Made by a program: the position numbers and the translations under genes
In this document: positions 33,085 through 45,291 of the stretch, piece by piece
Numbering within the stretch: position 1 is the stretch's first letter
Layout of the letters: the number at the start of each line of letters is the position of its first letter
Assembly: GCA_029964075.1 (NCBI GenBank)
Contig: CM057142.1
Location: 33,420,392 to 33,484,391, forward strand
Reading direction: 5' to 3'
DNA: 64,000 nt
Source: Patiria pectinifera
Taxonomy: Eukaryota > Echinodermata > Asteroidea > Valvatida > Asterinidae
The notes under the pieces: model-generated
Databases searched by the model: none
The model's input: the letters and a program-made list of their open reading frames with translations, nothing else
Told to the model about the DNA's origin: nothing

Positions 33085-33680
33085 CAGACAGGGGACATTT
33101 TTGGGGGAATTATTCGTTTGATGATACAAGCATGGCATTTGGCACACAGTCAGAGCATGGGCGTCGCGAGGGGGGGGGGCAAGGGGGGCACTTGCCCCCC
33201 CCTGGAAAAGCAACAAAAATAAAGGAAGAAGAAAAAAAAAAGAAAAAAAAGAGGCGCGAAGACAAAGTGGTGTAAGTTTATTGAGTGGGGGGGGGAGGAA
33301 TGTCCCTGCCCCCTCTAAAACTGATAAATCGAGAATGTGTTGAGAAATACAAGCCTTTTTTTGCAAAAAAATTGTTTGCCCCCCTCTAGAAAAAATCCTG
33401 GCGACGCCCATGAGTCAGAGTATGTCATGAGAAAGATATTTTGCTATAGGGCCATCGCAGATTTGTCCTTTGACAAAATCAAGGTAGAATAATAAGCAAT
33501 ATACACAAATGTTCAAAATGGCTGCCATTGCGTGTTATTCTACCCTATTTTTTTTTGCAAAGGACAAATCTGCGATGGCCCTATAGCCAAATATCTTTCT
33601 CATGACATACTTGACAGTGTGCCAATTTCAATGCTTGTCTCATCAAATACACAATCCCATCACCTATCTGTCGTACTAGG
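33085..33680. repeat. Large hairpin repeat whose left arm carries a hAT insert
   Basis: GTATGTCATGAGAAAGATAT and GCTATAGGGCCATCGCAGAT in the left arm are mirrored at 33560-33620. Pairing continues outward through GGCACACAGTCA / TGACAGTGTGCC and GACAAGC / GCTTGTC once the insert at 33156-33412 is removed. Confidence 0.75.
33156..33412. mobile_element. Non-autonomous hAT-type element with 8-bp target duplication
   Basis: Termini CATGGGCGTCGCGAGG and CCTGGCGACGCCCATG are inverted. AGTCAGAG is duplicated exactly on both sides (33148-33155 and 33413-33420). The interior is G-rich near one end and C-rich near the other and has no transposase. An 8-bp duplication with short termini is the hAT signature. 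Confidence 0.85.
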
Positions 33681-34487
33681 TACATGTACTGTACTTAACA
33701 AGTTTCTACTTCTAAACAGCGCATCAATGGCGCCCAATCCCCCTTCCCCTTTACCCCCTTTTTGAATTGTTTAAGTCCGGAGAATTTAGGCTACAGCATA
33801 TCTTCGTTAGATTCAATCTACCTCCAAGAAGCAAAATTCCTGCTGTTGAAATTCCCTGCGCCCGTTCCCCAAATAAGATCCAAGTGTACCATGATATCTA
33901 TACATATCCTGAGAAACTGTACATAATGACAGGGAAATGCTAAGAATATGCATGGAGAAATAAACAATACATAAATTTTTATACAAACTGTATAAAATAT
34001 AATTATGTTATCAAAAAATAGGCCTACGTCTTTTTTTCTCCATGTAATACCTAGAACCCAATTATTATCATCTGAATTCGGAGTCGAAGTATGTCATTCA
34101 TAATCTGTTAATGAGTAAGCATTACAAATTTGGTCAAAGTTGAGTAACTGAACTGAAACACTCCAATATCATTTATAGCGCTCGAGAACACTTTACCAAC
34201 ACAAAGACATTAACAAAATTAAATTATTGCGAATGTTCGTTATGCGAAATTGAAAATTTGACCGAACACTAACGGATGTAAATTCTAAGAATGTTTAAGA
34301 CTAAACCAAAGTAACGCATAATGCTCGAGTTTGTTCTCAAAACAAGCTGCAGTATTGGGATTGGTGAAAGTAAACGAATGAAAAGGAATTTGAATCCTAA
34401 TTTCGGATTGTTTTCCTTTGGATAATCTTGAACTCTCCAAGCCCATTGCGGAGGTGTATTCAAATTTGTGTTCTAGAAAGACATTGG

Positions 34488-34493
34488 TTTATT
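34488..34493 (-). promoter_or_regulatory. Candidate polyadenylation signal of the RRGS-repeat gene
   Basis: AATAAA on the minus strand lies 275 bp after the stop codon at 34769. It is plausible but unproven. Confidence 0.4.
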
Positions 34494-34768
34494 CTAAGCC
34501 AAGATCCAACTTGGAATTGGCAGGAGACAGCAAAGTTTGAGTATAGACTCATCGATTGTAGATGACAACTGAAACCCAAAAGCGATCCTTGTGGTAATCA
34601 TACCGGGAGCTTGCCAACATGAATGACTGCACCAGATTAACTTTTCTTTGAGAAGATAATGAGCAAATGAGAGTCTGATTATGTTAGAAGAAATCAGACG
34701 GAACTTTTGACGGACTATTTTTGTAAAGTCAAGATTGAACTACATCACTTGACTTTTCAGTCTCAAAA

Positions 34769-37537
34769 TCAAGACAGCAGCAGCATCTGTTTGAAAAGCC
34801 GATTCCTTTCTTCCTCAATCTGCATGAGTTCTTTGGTCTTTCGCTGCTTGGTCACCTCTTGAAGGTTCCTCTTGAGTCGACCTGCCGCCGACTGTGCCAG
34901 AGCCCGGGCCTCGAGCCGCTGAGCCCCCTTGGCACTGACACATCGGACCGCCAGGAGCTCGCGTCTCCTGCGGGCCACCCTCTCCTGAATCTCTCGCTCT
35001 ACGTCTTCTTTGATCTCGCTTTCTGTCCGCAGGAACAAGGAGTAGCTCTGCTGATTGGTGGAATCAGGCATGAGTACGGCCGGGGTTGAAGCACGGCGTG
35101 GTGAGGAGCCTGCCTCCTTCCCTCCAACCGCCTCCTCCCGCTTGGGCTCTCGTTTCTCCCAGCTCCTCCGAGCTTGGTCAGCTCCGTCAGGGGCAGACGA
35201 TTTGTCTACAATCTCAGCTGATTTAGTGAAATCTCCAGTCTTAGTCAGTCCTGCTGATGATGATGATATCCGCTCGTTGTAGAGCTGCAACGAGTACGGA
35301 GACAGCAGCGAGTTGTGGGTCTTGATGTTGGCCACGGTCAGCGGCAAGCTCTTGCTTAGTTCGTTCTTCTTAGAGTCGCTGTTGGCCAGTGCTTGTCGCT
35401 CCTGCATCATCTCTCGAGTACGGGCGATGTGTGCCGTGCTCACCGAACCTCGTCTTCGGTCCATGTATTGATGAGACGGTCCTTGTTCTGGTGGCTTGTT
35501 GTTCACAGAATCATTGTTCGTTCCACGTGTTTCATCCGTAGTTTTATCCTGGAGAGTCTTTTTGACCGAACAAATCGGTCCGGGTGAAGCCTCCCTGTCT
35601 CCCGGCTTCTGTGGGGATTTTGCACCGGGTAAGGACTCGTCTCTTGCACGTGCGATCTGGCCAACGCAGATAGACCCCCGCCTGCCACCGGTGTACGGCC
35701 ATGGAGGGTGAGGCTGAGCGCGCCGATTCTGTGCTGCGACATCTTCGCAGCTTCGGCTCTTGAGCTCGGGTCGATGGTTGTTTAAGATCGGGGCACCTCT
35801 TGGGCTCTGACTGGGCGTCTGTCGGTTACGGAGGCCGGTAGTGCAGACGGACCCGCGCCGCTGTAAAAGTCTACCCGTACCGTTCCCATTCAGTTTGATC
35901 TGGAAAAAGATGTTAAAATATTAATTAAATTTAGGCTTTACGAAGATGACATTTATTTGGCTGGGTCAAAAGCAGAGCCAATTTGAGTCAACGTAACTCG
36001 TTGTCCGGCGAGAGACAAGTGTACAACATTAACAATGAATAAGCAATCACGTCTGCATAATACATCGCACAACACGTTGGTTTACATTGTTTTCAGTCAA
36101 TACGGAACTTTTTCGAGTGTCAGTATTTTAAGGGTTGCACATGTACATACCGACATATATAAAACCAAATTTGCAGCTGCCATCATCAACTTAAAATGTT
36201 TCAGCGTTGATGTTGAGGATGAGGGATTACACTTGCCCCTTTCAAGAGAGAGAGAGAGGAACAGTATACAGTGAATGGTACTGGATAAGCTTCTCGTTTT
36301 TAAAGTATGTTAAATATTATTTTGAGGAATCTTATTATGCAGAGAGAAAAAAAGGAATTAGAGAAGATTTTGATAAGGAAATAAACCACTGCAAGCAGAC
36401 AAAAAAAAGAAAGAAACGGACAAACATACAGACATTTAATGCAAAGTTAGACAAGCACCACTACTTTGGAAATACCTGTTGTTGTTGGAGGAAGTCGGAC
36501 AGAGTGGCAGTGGAGTCCGACGCACGACGACGACACAGCCGCGTCACCTTTCGCTCTCCCCCTGCCCCCGTGACTTCGTTTCCCCTGTCCAAAGTGGAGA
36601 TCATCGCCGACCTCTTGTCGAAGAGCGTGGACAACTTCTCCCGGTTGTTCTGCAGGTGCGTGATGGCAGCCGTCAGGTGCGGGCGATGGGCGCTGATGGG
36701 CGAGGAGTCCCTGGAGGCTCTCGGGGTGCCGTGCTGGGGTGAGCCGGCCGGAGACGGCTGCGGAGCACCGGTGGTCGGTAACGCGTTTAACGGCATGGAG
36801 TACCGGCGACCGAATCGGGCACGAGCCGGTCTGTTCAGGACTGGGGATATCGGGGGAGTTGGGGACGCGACTCGCGGCTTGTTGGTGGATTTTGTGTCGT
36901 TATCACTGTCACTGTCGCTGTCATCGTCGGTTTCTTTATCATCTTCGATGTTAGCTTCCACGGCGTTAGCATGGATGGGTGTCTTCGGAGCAGAGGTAGG
37001 CATGTTCGACGGTGCAGAGTCCGTGGTCTTGTCGTTCGACTGTTCTTCCTCAGTTTTCTGGTCTTCTTCGTCTTGGGCTCCGTTCTGCTCCCGCCCCACT
37101 TCATCGGCCAATCCGGTTTTTTCCCCCTTTTCGCGGAATGCTCGCCATTTATTGACCGCACGGGCGGTCCTGTCGTTAGTGTACAACTTGTTGGTATTCA
37201 TCACTTTCGAGGCAACATCAGCAATGGAGTTTTTCGGTTTCGCCTTACTCGGCTTGGCCTTTTTGGTCTCGGTAACTCGATTGGATTCCTCGGTGCCCTC
37301 TGCGGACGATGGTGCCTCGTCCGTAGGTGCTTTCTCCGCGGGTTCTTCGGGCTCCGATTTGGTAGATTTCTTGAGGATGACCTGCCCGTTGCCGGAGACC
37401 CCCGTCATCTGCTCGATGATGGACTGAGCTTCAGAACTCGCGAATAAAGACTCCCTTCTCTGCAGCAAATTCGGGTCCAATTTGATTATCATGCTGACGC
37501 AGGTACACGGCGAATCTTTTGAGGTTTGGTCAGCCAT
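34769..37537 (-). CDS. Unrecognised disordered protein with RRGS repeats and C-terminal coiled coil (2 exons)
   Basis: Exon 1 is 37537 to 36476 (354 codons, donor CAG|GTATTT). Exon 2 is 35899 to 34769 (acceptor TTTTTCCAG, 376 codons, stop). They join in phase 0, giving 730 residues. I do not recognise the family. Exon 1 is acidic and Ser/Pro-rich: a (DS)n acidic run near residue 210, SPxx-type proline motifs, GRRYSMP, and CRRRASDS near its end. Exon 2 has three RRGS(V/I) motifs near residues 371, 430 and 506; the last two are followed by a matching IAR(A/T)R(D/E). These resemble PKA-type phosphosites. Roughly residues 650-730 are rich in Arg, Lys, Glu and Leu and should form a helix or coiled coil, ending in a hydrophobic FKQMLLLS. 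No signal peptide or membrane segment is seen. The start has A at -3 and is the first ATG of the open frame. An upstream non-coding exon is possible. Both DNA strands are open over exon 1, but splice sites and composition favour the minus strand. Confidence 0.75.
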
Positions 37538-38410
37538 CCTTTGCTGGTCTTTTGTAATCGGTGCGTTCTGCCGACCTGCCGTGTGGTCTAATTTGTTTGT
37601 GTGCGCAGGTAAATAGAAGTACAGAAGATCATGAGATCGAGAAAATTTTCACTGATTTTTCGACTCTTATTTGACTGAGTTACAATTTTGAAGGACGAAA
37701 GGTAAGAGTATTCGTCTCTCCACAATTCTACTGTCTAATGCCTCTGTTGACATACTCTCCTGGTCTTATTATGAATTACATGTTAAGAGCACCAGACCTG
37801 AAAGTCAGTGCATCTTTCTTTCAACAACTATAAGCTGGCCAATAAAATTGAGGCCTACTCTCCCCCACGAGGCTAATTACTGTCCATGCAGCCCGGACAG
37901 GATTGAACCAGCCAGGACAGGGTGCACCTTTTGTTAACGGGACAGCGGCAGTAACCACAGAAGAGATTGGGGCACTGGACCGCAACTAATACCGACAGAT
38001 GAGTCTGGGGAACAACCATATAGAAATAAACTTGCCCGAGTACTTCGCCTGCATTCAAGCAGTGCCACTGAACCCGGCCCTTGAGACGCCATGCAGTCAC
38101 ACTTCACGATCGATGCAGGACTAAGACAAGTCTTTCAGGAACAAACTTGCTTGGTAATCACTAAAGTTGAATGCTGCAGTCGCCTTTGGGAATAAAAGTT
38201 CGGTTTTTGTAACGCATAAATCCTCAGTGAATAGACTTTTGGTGATGTGGTCGGAGTAATTAAGGTGCACTTCGTTTACTTTGGGAAGAAAGGTGAAGGT
38301 TGCTATCTGCCACAAGCACATGTCAATCCACGTGCGTGGTGTAAACACAGATTGCAAGTTCAACTCGGTTAAAATAAAACAGCAAAATATGTGTCATATG
38401 ATTCGTCACC

Positions 38411-39144
38411 GACACCACGAAGTAACAACTCCACGTGTTAAACCATATTTTTTTCGGTTTCAGTTGTTCAAAGCTTAAAGAGCTTTACTTTATAATTACG
38501 CTAATTATCCATGGCAAATTTTGCGCGAAAGTGACAATTTTCACGAAGTAACACTCAAGTTCCATTTACCATTGTAATGCATGGCGCGCACTCTGCTCAA
38601 ATGCGAGCAAAAACGAAGTAACACTCTCCTTGTTTGAGCGCGCGCGCGCTGACCTCCGTTTCCACGAAGAAGCACTCTTCTAGTGTATTACAACATATAC
38701 TGTCACGTTTGCCTCAGAAAATACTGCTTTTTGCAGCTTTTTTGAGAACCGCTGGTCCAAACAACTTCAAACTTTGCACTGCACATTCTGTTGTCCCGAT
38801 AAATATACCCGCCGATTTTCAACTTCATACGGTGCCCGGTTCAGGAGATAATCGACGGACAGACAGACAGACAGAGATTCCTGGAATTATAGTAAGATGT
38901 ACATTGAAGCGTGCTACTTCGTGAAAACGAAGTTTACAGGGGGTTTCGCAGATTTTTTGGTTTCACGAACTAACACTCACCTTTATTTCTCTTATTTCTT
39001 GTTGTTTAAATATACAAACGGGTCAAAACCCAACTGAAAATACTCTGCCGTTTTGAAGCAAAGTTTTGCTTAAGAAGGCGTTCAACTTTAGATGCCGTTT
39101 TCTCCGTTTTACTGTTATGTACATGAGTGTTACTTCGTGGTGTC
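38411..39144. mobile_element. 734-bp TIR element with internal CACGAAGTAACACTC copies (E38)
   Basis: The left terminus GACACCACGAAGTAACA(A)CTC and right terminus GAGTGTTACTTCGTGGTGTC are inverted. The core CACGAAGTAACACTC or a close variant recurs inside at about 38541, 38612, 38662 and 38963 in the forward sense and about 38911 in reverse. A short GACA tandem lies near 38857. A 96-codon frame inside has no recognisable domain and is probably chance. Confidence 0.75.
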
Positions 39145-40229
39145 ATGTCGTCGACGGATTGTTTTAATCTTGTTTCACCTTCAGTGAGAATGGGTCACGT
39201 AGTAATAGTCTAAACCTTCCCTCGGCATCTTAAAAAGCTACCCGGTACTCAATAGGGACGTGAAGTAAATAAAAAGTGTGTGGACAAAAATTATGGAGCT
39301 AGCTGTAAATACCATCGAAAGATCCCTACGCTGTTCAGGACGTCGTTTTGGTATTAACCTTTATAAGGAATGGTGTGTTATGATCAAGTGAAAACAACGT
39401 CAAATTCTCTTTCTTGGCTGTGAGATTGCAATAATTACTGGATTTTGTCAAACACTTCCTTGTCTTTTAACGAACCAATTTTAGCAGATTTTGTCAGCAA
39501 GAAAAAAGGAGATATTGCCTGGAATTCCAGTATTCTCGCAACATCTCGCTCCTCAGTGGTAAAGGTGCGATGTCTACTCCAAAAAGGCTTACGTGGTTGT
39601 GGCTTGTCCTATCGGTGCGTAAAAAGCGGACATTGCTTTCACGGTGTCATTCGATTTATACAACAAATTGGCTAAAAAAGTGGTTCAGGGTTCCTTGTAC
39701 CATGAGAAATTCATATTTCTATAGAATGATGAAAGTTTTGAAAATTTTAAAATCGTTTATAAGGCATGCAAACTCTAGACAGCTCACTTCGCCCAATGAG
39801 TGATTGTTCTTTTTCAGTAGAAACCTTAGTATTCGTTTGATAAATCTTGCCAGGACAAAACCCATTTTTCCCCCTGGGTAAGTACGTGGCTTAACTGTTT
39901 AAAAGATGAGGATTATGTTAAGATGTTGTTTGTCAGCCTCCCTAGGGCGAATCCGCCCTCCAGTTCTAGAGAAAACAGCATGTGACAGCGCGTTCATATC
40001 GATCACGTAGGCCTTCAAAATGTGTGAATCAAACACGAACACTTCTTCGAGATCCGTAGCCTGCTCCTATTTAGGATGAGGGCATCATAACGGGGCATTG
40101 TTTGGGAGCATGGGTCGAGTTGTTTTGAATGTTATATCGCGGAGGAAAAGAAATGTTGTATTGCTTACATCCACTGGAAAAAAATGTACATTTTATTAAT
40201 CCGGTCCCGTAGTTGAGTCAACCTGTACT

Positions 40230-40860
40230 AAGCTTAAACTATGTCCCAAAAAAGTGTCCGTCTGGCTATTTTAAAAAATAACTACAACACCATGTGGTAA
40301 ATTTTGATTTTTTTGGCTGTGCAGACCCCCCTAAGCCTTGGCCTCAACCCCTATGAGTTTCATTTAATTTCAGTCACGCATCACTACACAATTGTCAATT
40401 GATCACACTAGTATTTCTGGACACTGTGACCAAGTTCCTTGCCTTATTCAATTTCAGTACTGTGTTAAGTAAGCTTTTTGAAATCATCCATGTTGGGAAA
40501 AGGGTTGCAGTCATCTACCAGTCATCATGGCAAGACATCAGTCTTAAGCTCAAGAGCAAATGATTCCAATCCCAAACCACATCAGCCTTTTTTTTCTCAA
40601 CAGGAGGATTTTACACAGCTTGTACATAACACAGGACTGAAATTGATTAAGGCAAGGAACTTGGTCACATTGTCCAGAAATGCTGGTGTGATCAATTGAC
40701 AATTGTGTAGTGATGCGTCATTGAAATGAAATGAACTCTATTGGGGTTGAGGCCAAGGCTTGGAAGTATCTGCACAACCTAACATTTTCAAAATTGACCG
40801 CATGGTTTTGTAGTTATTTTAAAACACAGTCAGATGGACACTTTATAGAGCTAGGACCTA
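40230..40860. repeat. ~630-bp foldback repeat
   Basis: Left-arm words GTCCGTCTGGCTATTTTAAA, CCTTGGCCTCAACCCC, CGCATCACTACACAATTGTC and CACTGTGACCAAGTTCCTTG reappear in reverse complement and reverse order at 40648-40850. The arms are about 200 bp with an unpaired centre of about 200 bp. It is non-coding. Confidence 0.75.
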
Positions 40861-42871
40861 TACCCACAGGGGCGTGAGCGACAGTCGGCCCAAAGACGTT
40901 ACTCGGCACGCACCGGGCCTCGTATTTATACGCCTCACCGCTCATCAATAGTTGACTGTAGTTAGGTTACCATTGCTCGAAACGCTCTGAAGAAGACCTT
41001 CTGAGAATTGTGCAATTTTACAGGCATTATCTGATGTAACGCTGTTATTCTGTTTCATAGGCACAGTTAGGTTTTGTGGCGTCCGGCTGGCACCACTCTA
41101 ATCCCCCTTTACGATAGTAGGATCGTTTGCTTTTTGTGATTTTTTTTGTTCGTTTGAAGCAACAAGATTGCTCACCCATTGATCAGAAGTGGAAACTATA
41201 CATTTTGAGAAAATTGTTTAGGTCTAGTTGCAGGATTCTGTTGCTATAAACGCTCGTAAAAAAAGATGGTGTCCGCGGCACTGTATTTTAAAACCACCTT
41301 CCACGTTTTCATCCAAACGTCACCAATTAGTCAGACGGAATTATTTCACAGGGTATTTGATACCGGTCCCATCTTCACTTAGAGCAAGGTTTTTGATCGG
41401 GAAGTACTTATCCGAGCAATTGCAAATGATCATGGTGGCTCAAGTTAACAACAGCACGGTCTGTGGTCTGAATTGAAACGGGCACGTGTTTATGCACGAG
41501 TGTCGGTCTCTGTTCAACCATAGGTTCAACAAAGAGTGTGGCACTTATACAACCCCCATACACGGGCTTTCCTTTCAGCTAATGATCTTCAAAATGTTAC
41601 CAAACTCGTTCAAAGTCATTGATTCCTTAAATCCCCTCTGATAATTAGAAAATGTGTTGTTGATGAAACCGGTTGTGTAAGAACTTCGCTAGGATCTTAC
41701 ACAACCGCCTAGTGTTCTCCTCTGCGTGGGTTGGGCAGTGGGAGAGTTCGCAGTATAGAATTGTCACAACGAATCAGCTGCTGTTGTCAATGACTGGGGC
41801 TATATGACGATCAGTCTCAGACTACTCTCAAGCCTTATTCATTCCTCCGTGAACTGTGCAGCCCTGGGATGACAGGGACTTCTTGTAGCTCATCTCAAGC
41901 AGGGGCGTCGCTAGTGGGGTGGGGGGGGGGCCGGGGGTGTCACAACCCCATCACTCGGTTCTCTGGCAAAATCGTAGTCCTGTCATCAAAATGATGCCGC
42001 AACGAATAGCAGGACCTTTTGTCCAAAAGTGTCCAAGATTGTCCGCTTTGAACATCGCCCCGTTAGTCAGATGGTGTCCGAGAGGAAATCGAGTGCTCCG
42101 TTACGAAAACGTGTGCTCATCGTTTGAATTTGCTGGAAGTGAATTTAAAATTGTCTGAGAAAAGACGAAATTAAACACTGGAAGTGCACTAAATCGATGT
42201 TGATAGACGAATTTGATTAGAAATGGTGAATTCGAATGATAAACTTGTTAAAATAGCGTAGAAAACCTAGAAATAAAAAAAACAAAAATAAAAAAAATAT
42301 ATCATAATAATGATAATAATAAACTATTTTTAATCTGACTGCATTAAAAAAAAAATTGTACAACAATTAAGCAAATTTCTGGCCTAATATCTCTGGGGTG
42401 GACCTTGAAGGTAGGGACAGAGACCAACACACACCCGCCCCTCACGAAGCCATTCGTCAGGTACAGTGGCTTGACACCGAGTAACCCCGTCCACAAAACT
42501 CCCTCGGCTTCGATTGTTCTAACATTGTCTTGTGAAGTGACCATCGTTTATCGTTCATAAGAAAGTAGGTACCGGTGATACTCAGTAAAGGGTAAAAACA
42601 AAGCACCGAAAACCAGTTGCTCGTCCTCATTAGTTTCTCTTGTCTTGGCAAGGCCAGGCCAGGCGTGTTAGACTTATCCAAGTCGCTGCCATGGCTTTGT
42701 TCAATTCACAACGAGCTACACAGACGCCACTCGTCAGGCCATTTTAGTTTTGTTACTGCGGGGCGCTGGCCAAGTCCAAGTTCCTAAATTGGCACGGTGA
42801 CGATTCATTTCTCACAGTTCTGTCTATTTATTTCATATTAATTTGAACGTAAGTTACCTTAAAAGTGGATT

Positions 42872-43205
42872 GCCATGGTCTCGTAGTCTGAGCATTGGAC
42901 TCATGGTCTACCGGCCATTCTGCAGGTTGTGGGTTCGAGTCCAGCCTGGGGTAGTGATGCACGACCTTATGCACTTTGTCACTCATTGCTTCTAATTCTC
43001 TCCACCCAGGATCGGAGTAACTTACCCGTGAGGGGAGAGATGGTTATTGTGATTAATTTGCAGTTGTTTTGCGCTGCAATGCGTGGCAGCATCAAGCTGT
43101 ATACTCCCCAGGGAGCTGAGATTGTTTTGGAAATGTTTTCATTGGCCCATTGAGCAGTAATAATGATGAACAATGTAGCGCCTTGAGCACAGCACCAATA
43201 ATAGT
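42872..43205 (+). mobile_element. tRNA-derived SINE
   Basis: The tRNA-like head has TGGTCTCGTAGTCTGAGCATTGG (A-box region) and B box GGTTCGAGTCC (42932-42942). The body includes TCTCCACCCAGGA, also present in the SINE at 14960. The tail AGGGAGCTGAGATTGTTTTGG matches 14900-14960, and the end GTAGCGCCTTGAGCAC is typical of metazoan SINE 3' ends. Confidence 0.8.
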
Positions 43206-44844
43206 TGATACGTGCAATTTTCTAAACACAAATAAAACACACTAAAAGTGCATGGACACTATCATAGTCTTCGGATGTTCTCAAGATTAAGTACAGTGTC
43301 TTTTTACTTGGAGGAAGACTCCAAAATCCTGCATGGCCGTAGAGGTTTTATACCACGCGCCCTCGTTATTCATCCGTCCCACGAAAGATCGAGCCAGTCT
43401 AAACTCTGACCGGAAAATGAGCAGTCACTAATCGATATAATCTATCTATTGAAGCATAATATTTATAACGGCCTCTCAATGTTCGACGAGGTTAAACCGA
43501 CTGATACAACCCAGGAATCGATTCTTGTATAAATGAGAAACAAACATTAATCGATGACAACCTGCTGTGGTTTGGTTCGCACGTTGACCATGAAAACGCA
43601 TTACTGACGGACTCACTATAGATGAAGGATCAGACCGAGCAGTTAGTTCACACTAGATGTCGTTTTTGTAGCAATGAAATAAATTTCACACTAATACATA
43701 TTTCGCGCTCAAATGCATGCTTCTGAACTGGAAGAGAGAAAAAATAGGACAACAGTCTTTCTTTTATGATTTGTTCTTAAGTGAATTTTTTTCAATCGTA
43801 GCGCTGTGGCATTTTTGAGGTTTTCTGTTAAATTATTTTGAAACAATTTGTGAACAAAGTTTGATAAATAGTGATTTGTTTCCCATAAAACAGAGAATGC
43901 CACCCAAAATAAAATCCAAGGAAAAAAATTGATATAAAGCACTTTTTTTTTTTTACAACCTAGCGTTCTTTCTTAAGCCTCTTAAGATGACATCACTGCA
44001 TTGCCACAAAGTAATTTTCCACAATGAATATGGAAAAACCCTGTTTTTTTCATAAATGGCTTCTTTTCAATCGTGTCGGCAACATTTCACCGTGTCGAAT
44101 GATTGCGTTTATCAAAGGCATTACTTCAATCCTTAATGGTATAACATGTATGCTGTTCAAATTCCACACTGCAAAAAGTTGTATAGGATTCCTTATACAT
44201 AAAGAATAGAGACTGATGTCGACAAAAGTGTACGGCTGTCATTACCTTCATTAAACGAGTTCCGAAAATACACAATAATTACAAATGAACATAAATCATT
44301 AAAGGAGATTTTGACTGGAAAAAAATAACCTTAATTAAGGCGTATTAAAATAAACAACTTCTGGGGTAATAACCAAGAAAACAATTTTGAGAGCTGTAGT
44401 TTAATGACCCTCTAAAGTCGATTGTTCCATTGTCTGAAAGTCAACGTTACGGCTGGGTCCAACGCAAAATGACGTCACATAATGGGTTTTGGTTTGATTG
44501 GTTTTTGGCAAATTGCTGCATGTTTCAGTCGTAGCAGCAAACAGTCGTTTGATACCCGAAAATTACCTATGACGTCATGACTTCTGGAAGTTTGTCTTAA
44601 GGACCGGAAGACTGTTGTTTTCATTTTTTGCGGGGTGCCCGGCAAAGGAAATTAGCGAAAATTAATTGTTATATCTACTGTTGATAAAGCGACACACAAA
44701 ATGGCACTGTGACATTGTACATATCGGTCTAATTTGCGATTGAACAAGTTTCATATAAAAATCGTTAGCTATCAACATTATCTTTCGAGGCATATTATAT
44801 ACAAAGGACCATTTGCTATTCATACATGCTGTTCGTTTCCAATA

Positions 44845-45185
44845 ATAACACCTCTAAAAACCCAAAGAAGAATGTTCAAAACCTAACCTGAAGTTTCAGC
44901 TCAGTAGATATTACGCTTTTTGAGAAAAACAGTGAGAAACCACGCACAACCTTTTGGTGACGACACGATTTCGTCCAAAGCACTGTTTATTTCCAAAAAT
45001 CAGTCAGTTGAGTGATCGTTAGAAATCTACATTTCTTGATTTGTCCTAAATGACAGAAGCCAGACGGAATAACATCACGGGGTGTTTAGTACCAGTTCAA
45101 TATTTAATCCAAGTAATCTGATTTAACATAATTCGGTAGGTTACGTAAATTCGGGATTAAAGCAAACGATCCTATATGCCTTTGA
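44845..45185 (-). repeat. Family B repeat, inverted copy
   Basis: It is the reverse complement of the family B consensus, including CCGTGATGTTATTCCGTCTGGC and ACTGAGCTGAAACTTCAGG equivalents. It lies just downstream of the dehydrogenase polyadenylation signal. Confidence 0.75.
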
Positions 45186-45227
45186 ACATTAATTACATGG
45201 GGTAACGGGGACGGGCACATGGTTTAC

Positions 45228-45233
45228 TTTATT
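45228..45233 (-). promoter_or_regulatory. Candidate polyadenylation signal of the retinol dehydrogenase
   Basis: AATAAA on the minus strand lies about 60 bp after the stop codon, a good distance for a short 3' UTR. Confidence 0.5.
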
Positions 45234-45291
45234 ATCTAAAGTAGATTCGACACACTTGTTTGTATCAAGACGAAACATGACCATGAGATGT

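Larger units (their letters stand above)
27643..34768. other. 3' flank of galnt7 and intergenic DNA up to the next gene's stop
   Basis: No coding exon is supported. The first kilobase is probably the galnt7 3' UTR. The rest holds two opposed family B repeats, a foldback element with a 9-bp duplication, a hAT-type insert in a large hairpin, and AT-rich single-copy-looking DNA (30.2-32.4 and 33.7-34.5 kb) where I see nothing. The two flanking genes are convergent. Confidence 0.5.
37538..45291. other. Intergenic region between the RRGS-repeat gene and the retinol dehydrogenase
   Basis: It holds the 5' flank of the minus-strand gene ending at 34769 and the 3' flank of the dehydrogenase. No coding exon is supported. 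A short Cys-rich minus-strand frame at 37873-38100 (CPNLFCGYCRCPVNKRC) lacks splice sites or a partner and is left unannotated. Repeats are listed separately. The stretches 39.2-40.2, 43.2-44.8 and 41.4-41.9 kb show nothing I can name. Confidence 0.5.

Noticed and set aside
36207-37427. Plus-strand open frame of 406 codons opposite exon 1 of the RRGS-repeat gene
   Set aside because: It is the antisense shadow of a GC-rich exon; it has a Leu/Ser low-complexity run and no domain, while the minus strand has a good start and a clean splice to exon 2.
37873-38100. Cys-rich 75-codon minus-strand frame
   Set aside because: The CPNLFCGYCRC run is eye-catching, but there are no clear splice sites, no partner exon and no family match; it could at most be a non-coding upstream exon.
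38634-38924. 96-codon frame inside the E38 element
   Set aside because: No transposase or other domain, and no upstream or downstream exon; too short to claim as coding.
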